DNA of 42,483 nt. Origin: CAZDUS01 sp964508705. Lineage in GTDB: Bacteria; Verrucomicrobiota; Kiritimatiellia; CAIKKV01; CAITUY01. Made by a program: the position numbers and the translations under genes. The stretch is from the NCBI GenBank assembly GCA_964508705.1, contig CAZDUS010000015.1:1-42483 (forward strand), read 5' to 3'. Below, one piece after another: positions 22,150-31,358 of the stretch; positions within the stretch are counted from its first letter, which is position 1, and each line of letters begins with the position of its first letter. The notes beneath the pieces were generated by a model, which saw only the letters and a list, made by a program, of their open reading frames with translations, had not been told where the DNA came from and made no database searches.

Positions 22150-24648
22150 TCACTGAAAGAACATCATTTGACCACTATCCTTGGTCCGGCGTTTCTGCCG
22201 GGCCAACCGCGGTTGCCCTGCCTCTCCAAATTCACCTTCTTCAAGGTTTGTCAGAATCTCCTTGGCGCGATCAATCACTTCCATTGGCAAACCGGCGAGT
22301 CGAGCAACCTGAATCCCATAACTCTTATCCGCCGCTCCAGGAACAATTCGACGAAGGAAAACAACTTGGTCATTCCGTTCACTGATCAACACGTTGTAGT
22401 TCTTGACCCCGGACATCGTCAGCGCCAAATCCGTCAATTCATGATAATGAGTCGCAAATAGCGTCTTCGCCTTCGACTTTTCATTATTGTGCAAGTATTC
22501 CGCGACAGACCAGGCGATGCTTATACCATCAAAGGTGCTTGTTCCCCGGCCAATCTCATCCAGAATAATCAAACTGCGAGGTGTGGCATTATTAAGAATG
22601 TTGGCTGTTTCCTGCATCTCAACCATGAATGTGCTACGGCCACGCGCGATATCATCACTAGCCCCAACACGGGTGAACACCTGATCCACCAACCCCACCT
22701 CAGCTTCAACGGCAGGAACAAACGATCCCAATTGCGCCATGATCACAATCAGCCCGACCTGACGAATATAGGTTGATTTGCCTGCCATGTTGGGCCCAGT
22801 AAGCACTACCAATTGGTTGTCTCGTCCATCCAATAGTGTGTCGTTTGCCACGAAACGCTCCGCGGTTGACATTTGCTCAATAACCGGATGCCTACCTTCC
22901 TTGATCCACAACTTGTCACCGGATGTGATTCTCGGTCGCGTATATCTAAGCGTGACAGCCCGATCAGCCAACGATGCCAAAACATCAAGCCGGGCCAATG
23001 CCTCCGCGGTTTTCTGTATTTCGACCGTAACAGCCACTACTTGATCGCGTATATTGATGAAAACATCATATTCCAATGCCGCCGCACGCTCCTGTGCGCC
23101 CATAATCTTCTGCTCATACGTCTTAAGCGCCGGCGTGCAGAAGCGTTCAGCATTCACCAGCGTCTGCTTCCGGGTGTAGTCATCTGGAACATTGGCGAGT
23201 TGTCCTTTGGATATCTCGATATAATAACCAAACACCCTGTTATGCCTGACTTTAAGCGTCTTGATGCCTGTTCGTGTTTGTTCCCGAGTCTGGAATTCCG
23301 CAAGCCATTGCCGCCCTTCTGTTGCCGCCGCGCGCAAATCATCCAACTCCGGCATAAAACCACGTCGGATCATGCCTCCCTCTTTTAGCACCGCTGGCGG
23401 CTCATCCTCTATGGCACGCTCAATAAGTTCCACCAGTGCCGGCTGTAAAATTATAGCCTCGCCCAACTCACGCAATGGCGAACACAACTGCCTCTCCATT
23501 ACGTCCCGAACCCCGGGCAAGGCCGCCAGCGACTGCCCTAATGCCTTTAAGTCACGCGCATTACCCCCACCAGCACTAAGTCGGGCAACCAGACGCTCCA
23601 TATCTCGAATAGCACCTAATTGATCCCTCACATCTCGCAGAAGCGCCCTGTCAGTCACAAACGCCTGCACAGCGTCAAGTCGGCGTTCAATGGCCTCTCG
23701 ATTTGCTAATGGCCTCAAAATCCATTCTCGCAGCAGTCGGGCCCCCATGGGAGTCTCGGTAGCATCAAGAACCGCCAATAAGGTCACCGCTCCACGACGG
23801 TCATCCCCTCTTTTCGGCAGAAGATCCAGATTGACCGACGTCGACTCATCCATCGTCATGAAATCAGAACTCTGGGTCACACGTAATGAGCGTACATGCC
23901 GCACATCGCGTCGCAATTCATCCTGTACATAATGCAAAATGCCACCAGCCGACCCCACCGCTGCCGTTTTATGCTTACAACCAAAGCCATCAAGCGAATG
24001 AACACCAAAGTGACGAAGCAACCGGTCACGAGCCACGTCATTTTGGAAAATCCAGTCTTCTGCTCCCGTCACCACGCCACCACCATGCGAAACCAGCCCC
24101 TTGATGACCTGATCATTCAATTGTTCGGAAGGCACCACACATTCACGCGGAGCATATTGCTGCAAAGCATCTGAAAGTGTCGCCGCAGACTCAGACTCCT
24201 CGACCCAGAACGAGCCGGTTGAAATATCAAGCATTGCCAATCCAATCACGTTACCGTGCTTGCAAACACCCGCCAGATAATTATTCTGCGCAGAATTGAG
24301 AATTGCATCCTGCATGACCGTCCCCGGCGTCACAATGCCTGTCACTTCGCGTCGAACAATTCCTTTGGACGCCGATGCATCTTCAACTTGATCACAAATT
24401 GCCACCTTCTTCCCGGCCCTGATCAATTTAGCCAGATAGCCGTCCGATGAGTGGAACGGGATCCCGCACATGGGAACCCCTTGCCTCTTTGTCAGCGCAA
24501 TATCCAGGATTCGCGAAGCCTCCTTGGCATCTTCAAAGAACATCTCGTAAAAGTCACCCAGCCGGAAAAATAAAATCGTTCCCTCAGGCAACTTATTCCT
24601 GATCTGCCGGTATTGGGTCATCATCGGTGTTAAAACGGTGCCACTCAT
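22150..24648 (-). CDS. mutS: DNA mismatch repair protein MutS
   Basis: 832 residues from the ATG at 24648, whose ATGA overlaps the rsmA stop; the longer frame to 24702 lies inside rsmA and is rejected. N-terminal mismatch-binding domain contains the Phe-x-Glu motif in RLGDFYEMF (about residues 31-39). The C-terminal ATPase has Walker A GPNMAGKST (618-626, Lys624), Walker B LIILDEIGRGTST and ATHYHELT. It recognises base mismatches on DNA and recruits MutL. Length and domain order are normal. It follows rsmA and a SurA-like gene in an apparent operon. Confidence 0.98.
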   Translation of the reverse strand: MSGTVLTPMMTQYRQIRNKLPEGTILFFRLGDFYEMFFEDAKEASRILDIALTKRQGVPMCGIPFHSSDGYLAKLIRAGKKVAICDQVEDASASKGIVRREVTGIVTPGTVMQDAILNSAQNNYLAGVCKHGNVIGLAMLDISTGSFWVEESESAATLSDALQQYAPRECVVPSEQLNDQVIKGLVSHGGGVVTGAEDWIFQNDVARDRLLRHFGVHSLDGFGCKHKTAAVGSAGGILHYVQDELRRDVRHVRSLRVTQSSDFMTMDESTSVNLDLLPKRGDDRRGAVTLLAVLDATETPMGARLLREWILRPLANREAIERRLDAVQAFVTDRALLRDVRDQLGAIRDMERLVARLSAGGGNARDLKALGQSLAALPGVRDVMERQLCSPLRELGEAIILQPALVELIERAIEDEPPAVLKEGGMIRRGFMPELDDLRAAATEGRQWLAEFQTREQTRTGIKTLKVRHNRVFGYYIEISKGQLANVPDDYTRKQTLVNAERFCTPALKTYEQKIMGAQERAAALEYDVFINIRDQVVAVTVEIQKTAEALARLDVLASLADRAVTLRYTRPRITSGDKLWIKEGRHPVIEQMSTAERFVANDTLLDGRDNQLVVLTGPNMAGKSTYIRQVGLIVIMAQLGSFVPAVEAEVGLVDQVFTRVGASDDIARGRSTFMVEMQETANILNNATPRSLIILDEIGRGTSTFDGISIAWSVAEYLHNNEKSKAKTLFATHYHELTDLALTMSGVKNYNVLISERNDQVVFLRRIVPGAADKSYGIQVARLAGLPMEVIDRAKEILTNLEEGEFGEAGQPRLARQKRRTKDSGQMMFFQ

Positions 24649-25514
24649 TCTCTCACAAACTCCTTTGTCGACAATTCCAGTTGATCCGACAAGGCTTGCC
24701 ATTCATCGTTCGTCAACATTTCAGGTCGGGTTTTCGGATCAATCCCCAAGTCTGACAAAACACCCTTGATTGCATCATCTCCCATGTCAGGCTCCAGACG
24801 CCGGAGGATGGTGCCAACTTGTTTGCGGCGAAAGGCAAATACCTCCTTGGTTAGCTTCAGAAATGGCAAACGGCCCAGATCATTGAAAACGGCTAATCGA
24901 TTCAATCCCACAACGGCAGACTTCACTTTCGGCGCGGGACAAAAACACGTCGGACTAATTATCTTCCGTACTTTCACATCGTAAGCGCGTTGGGCCCAAA
25001 CACCCAGCAAGCCACGCTCGCTTTGCCCTGACCCAGCCACAAGCCGTTCACCCACCTCCAACTGAACCGTCACCGTAATACGCTCCGGCGGGCACTGGAG
25101 CGCAAAAAGGTTCATTAGAATACGACTTCCAACCGAATATGGAAGATTGGAGACCACCCTGGTCACTCCCCAATCCGCCAGTAACTTCAGATCAATCTCA
25201 AGAGCGTCCGCATGAATAATCTCAACAAATTCCTGCCCCTCGAATTCCCGTCTCAGATGCTCAGCTAATCGGTCATCCTTCTCGATGGCAATCACCTTTC
25301 CTGCCCGCCGCGCAAGCACTTCCGTCAGAACTCCCAATCCGGGTCCAATCTCCAGAACCACATCCTCTGGAGTCGGATCAGCATCGTTGATGATGATGTC
25401 CCGGATATGAACATCTATAAGAAAGTTCTGTCCAAGCGCTCCGGATGGCTCAACATTTAATTGACGCAACAACCCTTGCACCTGGGTTGGACTTGTAAGA
25501 TTGACCAAGTTCAC
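24645..25514 (-). CDS. rsmA: 16S rRNA dimethyladenosine transferase
   Basis: 289 residues with a GTG start at 25514, preceded by a GGGGGACGG ribosome binding site, 11 bases after the upstream stop; the longer frame overlaps that gene. The Rossmann SAM-binding motif is EIGPGLGVLT, with AIEKDDRLAE following, and the catalytic NLPY motif (VSNLPYSVGS) is intact. It dimethylates two adjacent adenines near the 3' end of 16S rRNA during 30S maturation. The stop overlaps the mutS start by 4 bases. Confidence 0.96.
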   Translation of the reverse strand: MNLVNLTSPTQVQGLLRQLNVEPSGALGQNFLIDVHIRDIIINDADPTPEDVVLEIGPGLGVLTEVLARRAGKVIAIEKDDRLAEHLRREFEGQEFVEIIHADALEIDLKLLADWGVTRVVSNLPYSVGSRILMNLFALQCPPERITVTVQLEVGERLVAGSGQSERGLLGVWAQRAYDVKVRKIISPTCFCPAPKVKSAVVGLNRLAVFNDLGRLPFLKLTKEVFAFRRKQVGTILRRLEPDMGDDAIKGVLSDLGIDPKTRPEMLTNDEWQALSDQLELSTKEFVRE

Positions 25515-25525
25515 CCGTCCCCCTA

Positions 25526-26503
25526 TTACAAAATCGCCGTGTCTACGATTTCGATATAAGCATCTTTTTTGAGGCGCTCGATCCACAGGGCAAACAATCG
25601 GCGCGATTCCTTCCTGCGTAAATCCTTCTCGATGGCATTCCGCACTTCCTCAAATGGAATAACGCCCGCCTTTTCCCTTTCCGCCACCTTCATTAGGTAA
25701 TAGTCCCCATCCATCATCACGCCGCCTATCCGACCCGCATCCAATGAAGCGACAACAGACGCCAATTCCCGTCGCAAATCACTAACCGCCATCCACCCCC
25801 ACTCACCCCCTTTGGCGGAACTCGGATCCTCCGAATACTGCCGCGCCATTTCTGAGAATTCAGCCCCCGAAGACAACTTCCCTTGGATGTCCTTTGCATG
25901 CTGCTCACGAACCGCCCGATCAGTCTCATTCGTGGCGCCACGCACAAGAATTATCCGCAGTTTTACGCGCTCCTGCCTTTGATATTTGTTCCTGTCCTGC
26001 TCATAAACCTTCCTGACATCACGAGGAGAAATGATGACGTGACTGTCAACTTCACGGTTTCTCATCAACCCCACAATGACTCGCTCCCTCAATCGGCGAC
26101 GCCACTCCTCCATCGGCATGCGCTCCGACTGTAAGGCATTCATAAACTCTTGCCGGTCTCCATTAAAGCGGTCCTGAATAAACTCGCTAACTTTGTCCTC
26201 GACATGCTTCTCCACCGCCGCCTTGTTTATCTTTGTATCCGCGTCGTAAGCCTTAATGATCAAACGAGTTGTAACCAAATCCTCCAAAGCGCCTTTATGT
26301 AATTCCTGAAGCTTGGTCTTAAATTCCTCGCCCTGATAATTCTGCTGAAGCTCCGGAATAGCTGGGGCAATCATCTCTTTGACTTCCCCCATCGTGATGA
26401 CACTATCGTTCACATAGGCCACAACGCCTTCCACCTTCAGCGGTGCTGATATGCACTGCATCCCAAAACACAACACAAACACAAAAAAAGGCAAAAACTT
26501 CAT
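25526..26503 (-). CDS. SurA-like periplasmic peptidyl-prolyl isomerase
   Basis: 325 residues. A signal peptide (FLPFFVFVLCFGMQCISA) leads to a SurA-type N-terminal chaperone domain (about 22-165; VEGVVAYVNDSVITMGEV and LEDLVTTRLIIKAYD) and a parvulin rotamase domain (about 175-270; VKLRIILV, ARQYSEDPSSAKGGEWGWM). A C-terminal helix follows. It probably helps outer-membrane proteins fold in the periplasm. It has one parvulin domain instead of the two of E. coli SurA, so it could instead be a PrsA/PpiC-like protein. It is the first gene of the operon with rsmA and mutS; in E. coli surA is likewise beside rsmA. Confidence 0.85.
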   Translation of the reverse strand: MKFLPFFVFVLCFGMQCISAPLKVEGVVAYVNDSVITMGEVKEMIAPAIPELQQNYQGEEFKTKLQELHKGALEDLVTTRLIIKAYDADTKINKAAVEKHVEDKVSEFIQDRFNGDRQEFMNALQSERMPMEEWRRRLRERVIVGLMRNREVDSHVIISPRDVRKVYEQDRNKYQRQERVKLRIILVRGATNETDRAVREQHAKDIQGKLSSGAEFSEMARQYSEDPSSAKGGEWGWMAVSDLRRELASVVASLDAGRIGGVMMDGDYYLMKVAEREKAGVIPFEEVRNAIEKDLRRKESRRLFALWIERLKKDAYIEIVDTAIL

Positions 26504-26673
26504 GACATTCTCCGGCTTCCTGTCGCGACAATTTCATATTTCACAACAGGTTTTGTGACTATCTCACATGCTATGTATGCTCGCAATTGCAAAAAGCCCT
26601 TTCGGCTAATATCACCGCTTATCACCTGAAACAATCTGGATGTCGGGCGGCACACACGATAGACTCCAGCCCC

Positions 26674-28380
26674 ATGAGACGGCAACGAAGTGTTCTATTT
26701 ATTCAACTCCCGCAATTGGATAACGACACGGGTGGCCCATCGGAAAACCTCAACGTGGCCGCCACATACCTTGAACATGCCATACGGAATTCCGATGAAG
26801 CTCCGTTCCATCGGTTTGTCAGGCTGCAACATTTTTCAGATCAGTACGCCACTCCGGAACTCATAAAGACCATTCTTGAAATCAAGCCGGACGTAATTGC
26901 CGCCACGCTGTATCTTTGGAACATCGAATGGACACTCCGCCTACTTCAAAAGATTAAACGACTTCTCACAAAGACACATATTATTGTTGGCGGTCCGGAA
27001 GTCGCACGCCACCATCCCTTCTTATACCGATCCCGTATTCCTGACGTCATTGTTTCCGGCGAAGGCGAATCCGTTTTCCCTCAAGTGCTAAAGGCTCTCC
27101 GCCTGGGTCACACCATCGACTTCAGGTCAGTCGCCGTGAAGAACATCAAAGGATATACGTGGGGTACTACGCCGCCACCTCCCGTGATCCTTGCGGACGC
27201 ACTGCCTCCCGTTGGCCACCCGACCTGCTCTCCTGATAATAACGGCATGGCCTATATGGAAACATCACGGGGTTGCCCCATGCGTTGCACTTACTGCCGA
27301 TATGCCCATCTGCGACTCAAGGTTTCCTTTCTTAATCCTGACGAAGTCACTACACGAATCATCGCACTTCGTAATCTTGGCGCACGTGAAATTCGGTTTA
27401 TTGACCCCACCTTCAACGCCCATCCTCATTTTCAGACCATCCTTCGCCAACTTGTTTTGATTAACCGGGATAAAACCCTGAAATTCTTCGCTGAAGTCAT
27501 GGCTGAACGATTAACCCCAGACGAAGCACACCTTTTGGCCGCCGCAAACTTCACAGAAATCGAAGTAGGCATGCAAAGCAGGGATCACAAAGTCCTTCGT
27601 GAAATTCGACGCCCCTCTCGCTTAGCCGAACTTGACCGGGGTATTGCATTGCTTTCACGGCATAAAATCAGGGCCACACTGGATATCATGTATGCACTGC
27701 CAAAACAAACCCTGTCCGATGTCAAAAACAGTGTCGCTTGGTGCTTACGACAACCTCTCGTTAATGTTCAATCCCTCCAAACCCTCCTGCTCCCCGGCAC
27801 AGAACTACGAGCGCGCAATCGCGAATGGAATTACAAGGCGCTGTCTCGACCGCCCTACGCCGCACTTTCAACAAATACTCTCTCAACGAGCGACATGGCT
27901 CGAATTGAAATCCTGATAAACCGCCATCCACGACTTCGTTCAGATGCACCAACGGATGGATTTATTGGCCGGAAACTTAAAGGTCTGTTTGACGAGCAAA
28001 TCGTTCTGAACGCCAACGACCTTCCTGCCGTTGATTTCCCAGGTAAAAGCAACCGCAGAACTTACATAATCCGAGGACAGGGTCTATTCCAACATCGCCA
28101 AACCTTGCTCCGATTTGTAACGCGGTGTGTCAGGACTCAACCTGACACCCTTTTCCAGTTTGTGCTGGCGCCAATAAGCGAAGAACCACTCGATCTACTT
28201 GATTCCCTGATCGGCTCTTTACGAACAGCGCCAGAACATTTGATAGATCGGTACGCCAGCGTAATGGCGTCGAACCGTATCGCCTCCCGCCGCATCCGCA
28301 TCTTGTTGCCCGCAAAACTGCGCTTTAGCCAAAGCTGGATACAAGCGACGGAGAAACTGCTGTCGGACACGTTTGCCTGA
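26674..28380 (+). CDS. B12-binding-domain radical SAM protein (substrate unknown)
   Basis: 568 residues from the ATG at 26674; an upstream start adds 29 unlikely residues. The N-terminal B12-binding-like Rossmann domain (about 5-170) contains IIVGGPEVARH and VSGEGESVFPQVL. The radical SAM core has TSRGCPMRCTYC, ligands Cys201, Cys205 and Cys208, followed by IRFIDPTFNAHP. The last about 180 residues are a variable tail. Related enzymes methylate or rearrange unreactive carbons in hopanoids, cofactors and natural products, but many are uncharacterised. The DxHxG cobalamin motif is not clear, so cobalamin binding is unsure. It stands alone, divergent from the surA-like operon. Confidence 0.82.
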   Translation: MRRQRSVLFIQLPQLDNDTGGPSENLNVAATYLEHAIRNSDEAPFHRFVRLQHFSDQYATPELIKTILEIKPDVIAATLYLWNIEWTLRLLQKIKRLLTKTHIIVGGPEVARHHPFLYRSRIPDVIVSGEGESVFPQVLKALRLGHTIDFRSVAVKNIKGYTWGTTPPPPVILADALPPVGHPTCSPDNNGMAYMETSRGCPMRCTYCRYAHLRLKVSFLNPDEVTTRIIALRNLGAREIRFIDPTFNAHPHFQTILRQLVLINRDKTLKFFAEVMAERLTPDEAHLLAAANFTEIEVGMQSRDHKVLREIRRPSRLAELDRGIALLSRHKIRATLDIMYALPKQTLSDVKNSVAWCLRQPLVNVQSLQTLLLPGTELRARNREWNYKALSRPPYAALSTNTLSTSDMARIEILINRHPRLRSDAPTDGFIGRKLKGLFDEQIVLNANDLPAVDFPGKSNRRTYIIRGQGLFQHRQTLLRFVTRCVRTQPDTLFQFVLAPISEEPLDLLDSLIGSLRTAPEHLIDRYASVMASNRIASRRIRILLPAKLRFSQSWIQATEKLLSDTFA

Positions 28381-28431
28381 AAATGACCATATTGAACAGT
28401 ACAAAGACAACTTAGTGCGGACTGCCATTCT

Positions 28432-28683
28432 TTACGCCGCCATCTTCTCCATATCACGGTTGCAGCAGTGCGGAGTAAATACACCTTTGCCCTTCCTCAA
28501 CATGGCCACTTCGGCTCCACACACAGGACAATGATAGATTACCGCCTTTTGCCTCATAAGCGTCATTAGCCGATTGCAACAATGAGGCGTGAATTCACCG
28601 GTACGGTCACCCACAACCATCACTTCCGAACCACATATCGGGCAACGAAAAATAACCCCTCTCGCATCGACCGTGGCACTCAT
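28432..28683 (-). CDS. Tandem desulforedoxin-like small iron/zinc protein
   Basis: 83 residues made of two copies of a desulforedoxin-like site: CPICGSEVMV...FTPHCCNR (Cys14, Cys17, Cys35, Cys36) and CPVCGAEVAM...FTPHCCNR (Cys52, Cys55, Cys73, Cys74). Each has the CxxC plus vicinal CC arrangement that binds Fe(SCys)4 in desulforedoxin and in the N-terminal domain of desulfoferrodoxin, with a spacing of 18 rather than about 16. Desulforedoxin is a homodimer of one site, so the tandem copy may be a built-in dimer. It overlaps the previous gene by 4 bases and is the third gene of the fprA operon. It could be an electron carrier for FprA; zinc instead of iron is possible. Confidence 0.8.
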   Translation of the reverse strand: MSATVDARGVIFRCPICGSEVMVVGDRTGEFTPHCCNRLMTLMRQKAVIYHCPVCGAEVAMLRKGKGVFTPHCCNRDMEKMAA

Positions 28684-28889
28684 CTTCCACCTGCTCGCTT
28701 CGATGGACTAATACGATCCATTTCAGCCCCACAACACAACAATTCCATAACTCCGACACCGCCACGAGTCACCATCACCACATTTCCGCAGATCCGACAA
28801 GCGAAAGCGGCCCCGACATCTATCGTCAAAGCCTGCTCCCACTCATCCAAATCCCAGTCCGCTGATTGATCATCATTTTGCGTTGCCAT
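28680..28889 (-). CDS. Single desulforedoxin-like small protein
   Basis: 69 residues. A 25-residue acidic N-terminus (ADWDLDEWEQALTIDVG) precedes CRICGNVVMV...MELLCCGAEMD, ligands Cys31, Cys34, Cys52 and Cys53, the desulforedoxin CxxC...CC pattern. It starts 10 bases after fprA and overlaps the tandem version by 4 bases, so all three are translated together. The likely role is a redox partner or rubredoxin substitute for FprA in oxygen or NO detoxification; this is inference from context. Confidence 0.8.
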   Translation of the reverse strand: MATQNDDQSADWDLDEWEQALTIDVGAAFACRICGNVVMVTRGGVGVMELLCCGAEMDRISPSKRAGGR

Positions 28890-28899
28890 ATTGCCTCCA

Positions 28900-30090
28900 T
28901 TACAGATGCTTCATGGATGCAGCTAACTGTCGACCATACTCACGACACTGCGCCAGCTCATCACTTCCCGGTTGCCATTTGACTCGAATTCCCGCACGAG
29001 CCAACGGGATTGAACACTTTGCGAAATGCGCCTCTATCTCCTTAACGCTTTCGCCGCTCCACCCATATGAGCCAAACGCCGCCCCCATCTTGTGCCGGAA
29101 CCGTAACCCCTTCATTTCCTCCAGAATATGCGCCAACGATGGCAATATCCCGTTATTATGGGTACACGAACCGATAACCACCAAGCCCGCCTTGAATATC
29201 TCCACCATCAAGTCGTTGGTATCCACCAGTCCGGCGTGAAAAACCTTGTTGTCTATACCCATCTCCGTCAGACCTTCGCTAATGGCCTTTCCCATTCGCT
29301 CAGTGGCATTCCACATTGTGTCGTACACCACCACCGCTTTTTTACGCGGTTTCTGCGCCGCCCAGTCTTGGTAACGCTTCACTATCTGAAGCGGATCCTT
29401 CCTCCAAATAACGCCATGGCTCGGCGCAATCATGCTGACAGGTAGGTTCAAGGCAAGAATCTCATCAATCTTTTTCAACACCTTGTCACTATAGGGCGTC
29501 AGGATATTGGCGTAATATTTGAGCGCTTCCTCAATAAGTTCCTCTTCGCACACCTGATCGTTAAAGCGAAACGCTGTTGCGTAATGCTGACCGAATCCAT
29601 CATTCGACATCAGGATATTGTGTCCCGTCAGATACGAAAACATGGTATCCGGCCAGTGCAACATGGTGGCTTCAATAAAAACCAGCTCCTGCTTGCCAAT
29701 GGATAAACGGTCCCCGGTCTTCACCACTTGCAGCTTCCATGGTTGATGATAATGTCCCGGAACACTAATCGCTCCGTTCTTGGAAACCACCACTGTCGCA
29801 TTGGGACAGAATTTCATCAATTCAGGCAGGCTCCCCGAATGATCAGGCTCGGCATGATTCACCACGACGTAATCAATAGTTGCCGGATCCACCACTTCCC
29901 GTAATCGCGCCATGAATTCTGCGGAATGGGGCCCCCACACCGTATCCACAAGCACCGTCTTTTCGTCCTTGATCAAATACGAATTATAAGTTGTTCCACG
30001 ATGCACCGAAAGCTCAACACCGTGAAACTTCCTGATTCCCCAATCCGTCACTCCAACCCAATAGACGCCACTCGCCAATTCAGTAACCAT
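28900..30090 (-). CDS. fprA: A-type flavoprotein (flavo-diiron, rubredoxin:oxygen oxidoreductase)
   Basis: 396 residues from the ATG at 30090, with GGAGG upstream; an in-frame start at 30138 lacks this. The N-terminal beta-lactamase-like diiron domain has His79-x-Glu81-x-Asp83-His84 in NHAEPDH, the canonical ligand set. The C-terminal flavodoxin domain (from about 252) begins KKAVVVYDTMWNATERMGKA, the FMN phosphate loop. Enzymes of this class reduce O2 to water or NO to N2O in anaerobes. Normal partners are rubredoxin and its reductase; here two desulforedoxin-like genes follow directly. Length is normal for the two-domain class A form. Confidence 0.95.
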   Translation of the reverse strand: MVTELASGVYWVGVTDWGIRKFHGVELSVHRGTTYNSYLIKDEKTVLVDTVWGPHSAEFMARLREVVDPATIDYVVVNHAEPDHSGSLPELMKFCPNATVVVSKNGAISVPGHYHQPWKLQVVKTGDRLSIGKQELVFIEATMLHWPDTMFSYLTGHNILMSNDGFGQHYATAFRFNDQVCEEELIEEALKYYANILTPYSDKVLKKIDEILALNLPVSMIAPSHGVIWRKDPLQIVKRYQDWAAQKPRKKAVVVYDTMWNATERMGKAISEGLTEMGIDNKVFHAGLVDTNDLMVEIFKAGLVVIGSCTHNNGILPSLAHILEEMKGLRFRHKMGAAFGSYGWSGESVKEIEAHFAKCSIPLARAGIRVKWQPGSDELAQCREYGRQLAASMKHL

Positions 30091-30237
30091 AAAATGCCTC
30101 CACTCGCTTAATAGAAACGCAAACTGCGCAATAAACATATCAAACTACTGATTAAACCAAAAGCACTTCATTTGACGGTTTGTCCAGATGAATCACTATG
30201 CAAAATCGGAATAAATCAAATTTCATTCAATCCATCA

Positions 30238-30266
30238 TTGCTTTAACCATGCAACTCGCCTACATT
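30238..30266 (+). promoter_or_regulatory. Promoter of the third ATP-grasp gene
   Basis: TTGCTT (30238-30243), 17 bases, TACATT (30261-30266), 32 bases before the ATG at 30298. Spacing fits sigma70. Further upstream TTTGACGGTTTG (30171-30182) repeats an 11-mer seen before the TetR gene. Confidence 0.45.
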
Positions 30267-30297
30267 CCAAAAAATGTCACGATTGAACTGATGGTAA

Positions 30298-31350
30298 ATG
30301 CTTATGAAACATAACAAACGGTACCATGTAGCCCTTGTTTACAATTCCGGCGCTTCCGCCACACCCGAAGCTCCGGAAGATAGTGGATCAACCGATGATT
30401 TGCGTCGGATGATTCGGCACATGGCGCGCGTTCTCCGCAAATGCGGCTATAAGGCAACCATTGTATGTTTAGCCAATGACTTACTCGCCTTTCAACGACG
30501 GCTTCGCAAACTGCGCCCTGATGTTGTGTTCAACCAATATGACGATGTTGTCCACGGAGCGCTCTACGAGATGCGGGTAGCGGCCCTCGTGCAGATGATG
30601 GGATTCCCCATGACAGGTTCGCCAGCGCTTGCCCTCGGGCTGAGTCGCTATAAATATATGTCTGCCAGTCTACTCCAAGGCGCCGGAATCCCTATCCCCC
30701 CTAACACCGAACTTCTAGAGCGAATCGGTGATGTGGATCGATGCCGTTGGCATTTCCCTGTCATTGTCCAGCCAAGCCGCGAACACGCCGGCATCGGCCT
30801 TGCACGCGATTCCGTGGTCTTTTCCAAGACCAAGCTGAAAGAAAAAGTACGCGAGATCCTTACTCATTACCATCAACCCGCACTCGCCCAGAAGTTCTTA
30901 CCCGGCCGGGAGTTCAACGTGGGTATTCTGGGTGGGCGTAAACTGACAGTGTTGCCCCTCGCGGAAGTCGACTACACCAGATTACCAAAGGAAATCCCTC
31001 CGATTATGTCTTATGCCGCCAAATGGATGGAGGACAGTGTCGAATATCAGAAAACATCCGTTATCTGTCCTGCGCATGTGGAACCATATCTTGCCAGAGA
31101 GATCAGTTCCATTTCCCTACGAGCTTTCCGTGCAGTAGGCGGCTGGGGTTATGGCCGCGTGGATATCCGCTTGGATGAAAATGGTCAACCCCGTGTGCTT
31201 GAGGTAAACTGCAATCCATCACTGGATGAAAGTGTCTCCTTGGCCAGATCGGCCGAGAAAGCCGGATTGGACTATATTCATCTTCTCCAACAGATCGTCA
31301 AGATCGCCTTGGAGGGACCTTCCTTCGATGTCGGAATTCCAATGATATAA
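30298..31350 (+). CDS. ATP-grasp amide ligase, D-Ala-D-Ala ligase-like (no. 3)
   Basis: 350 residues; a second ATG lies two codons in. The order is that of D-Ala-D-Ala-ligase-like ATP-grasp enzymes: DVVFNQYDDVVHG in the N-terminal part, FPVIVQPSREHAGIGL (nucleotide lobe), LAQKFLPGREFNVGIL, and YGRVDIRLDENGQPRVLEVNCNPSLDE near the end (metal ligands Glu and Asn). It resembles ligase no. 2 (5536) more than no. 1, sharing SYAAKW.EDSVEYQKT. The usual nucleotide-lobe lysine (VKP in no. 2) reads VQP here, so the Lys is replaced by Gln; catalysis may be altered. Its own promoter precedes it, and it converges on a metallopeptidase gene with a gap of only 8 bases. Substrates are unknown. Confidence 0.85.
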   Translation: MLMKHNKRYHVALVYNSGASATPEAPEDSGSTDDLRRMIRHMARVLRKCGYKATIVCLANDLLAFQRRLRKLRPDVVFNQYDDVVHGALYEMRVAALVQMMGFPMTGSPALALGLSRYKYMSASLLQGAGIPIPPNTELLERIGDVDRCRWHFPVIVQPSREHAGIGLARDSVVFSKTKLKEKVREILTHYHQPALAQKFLPGREFNVGILGGRKLTVLPLAEVDYTRLPKEIPPIMSYAAKWMEDSVEYQKTSVICPAHVEPYLAREISSISLRAFRAVGGWGYGRVDIRLDENGQPRVLEVNCNPSLDESVSLARSAEKAGLDYIHLLQQIVKIALEGPSFDVGIPMI

Positions 31351-31358
31351 CCACTCTG

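Noticed and set aside
22873..23388. 171-codon plus-strand frame inside mutS
   Set aside because: Antisense shadow of the strongly conserved mutS gene; no ribosome site and no protein features.
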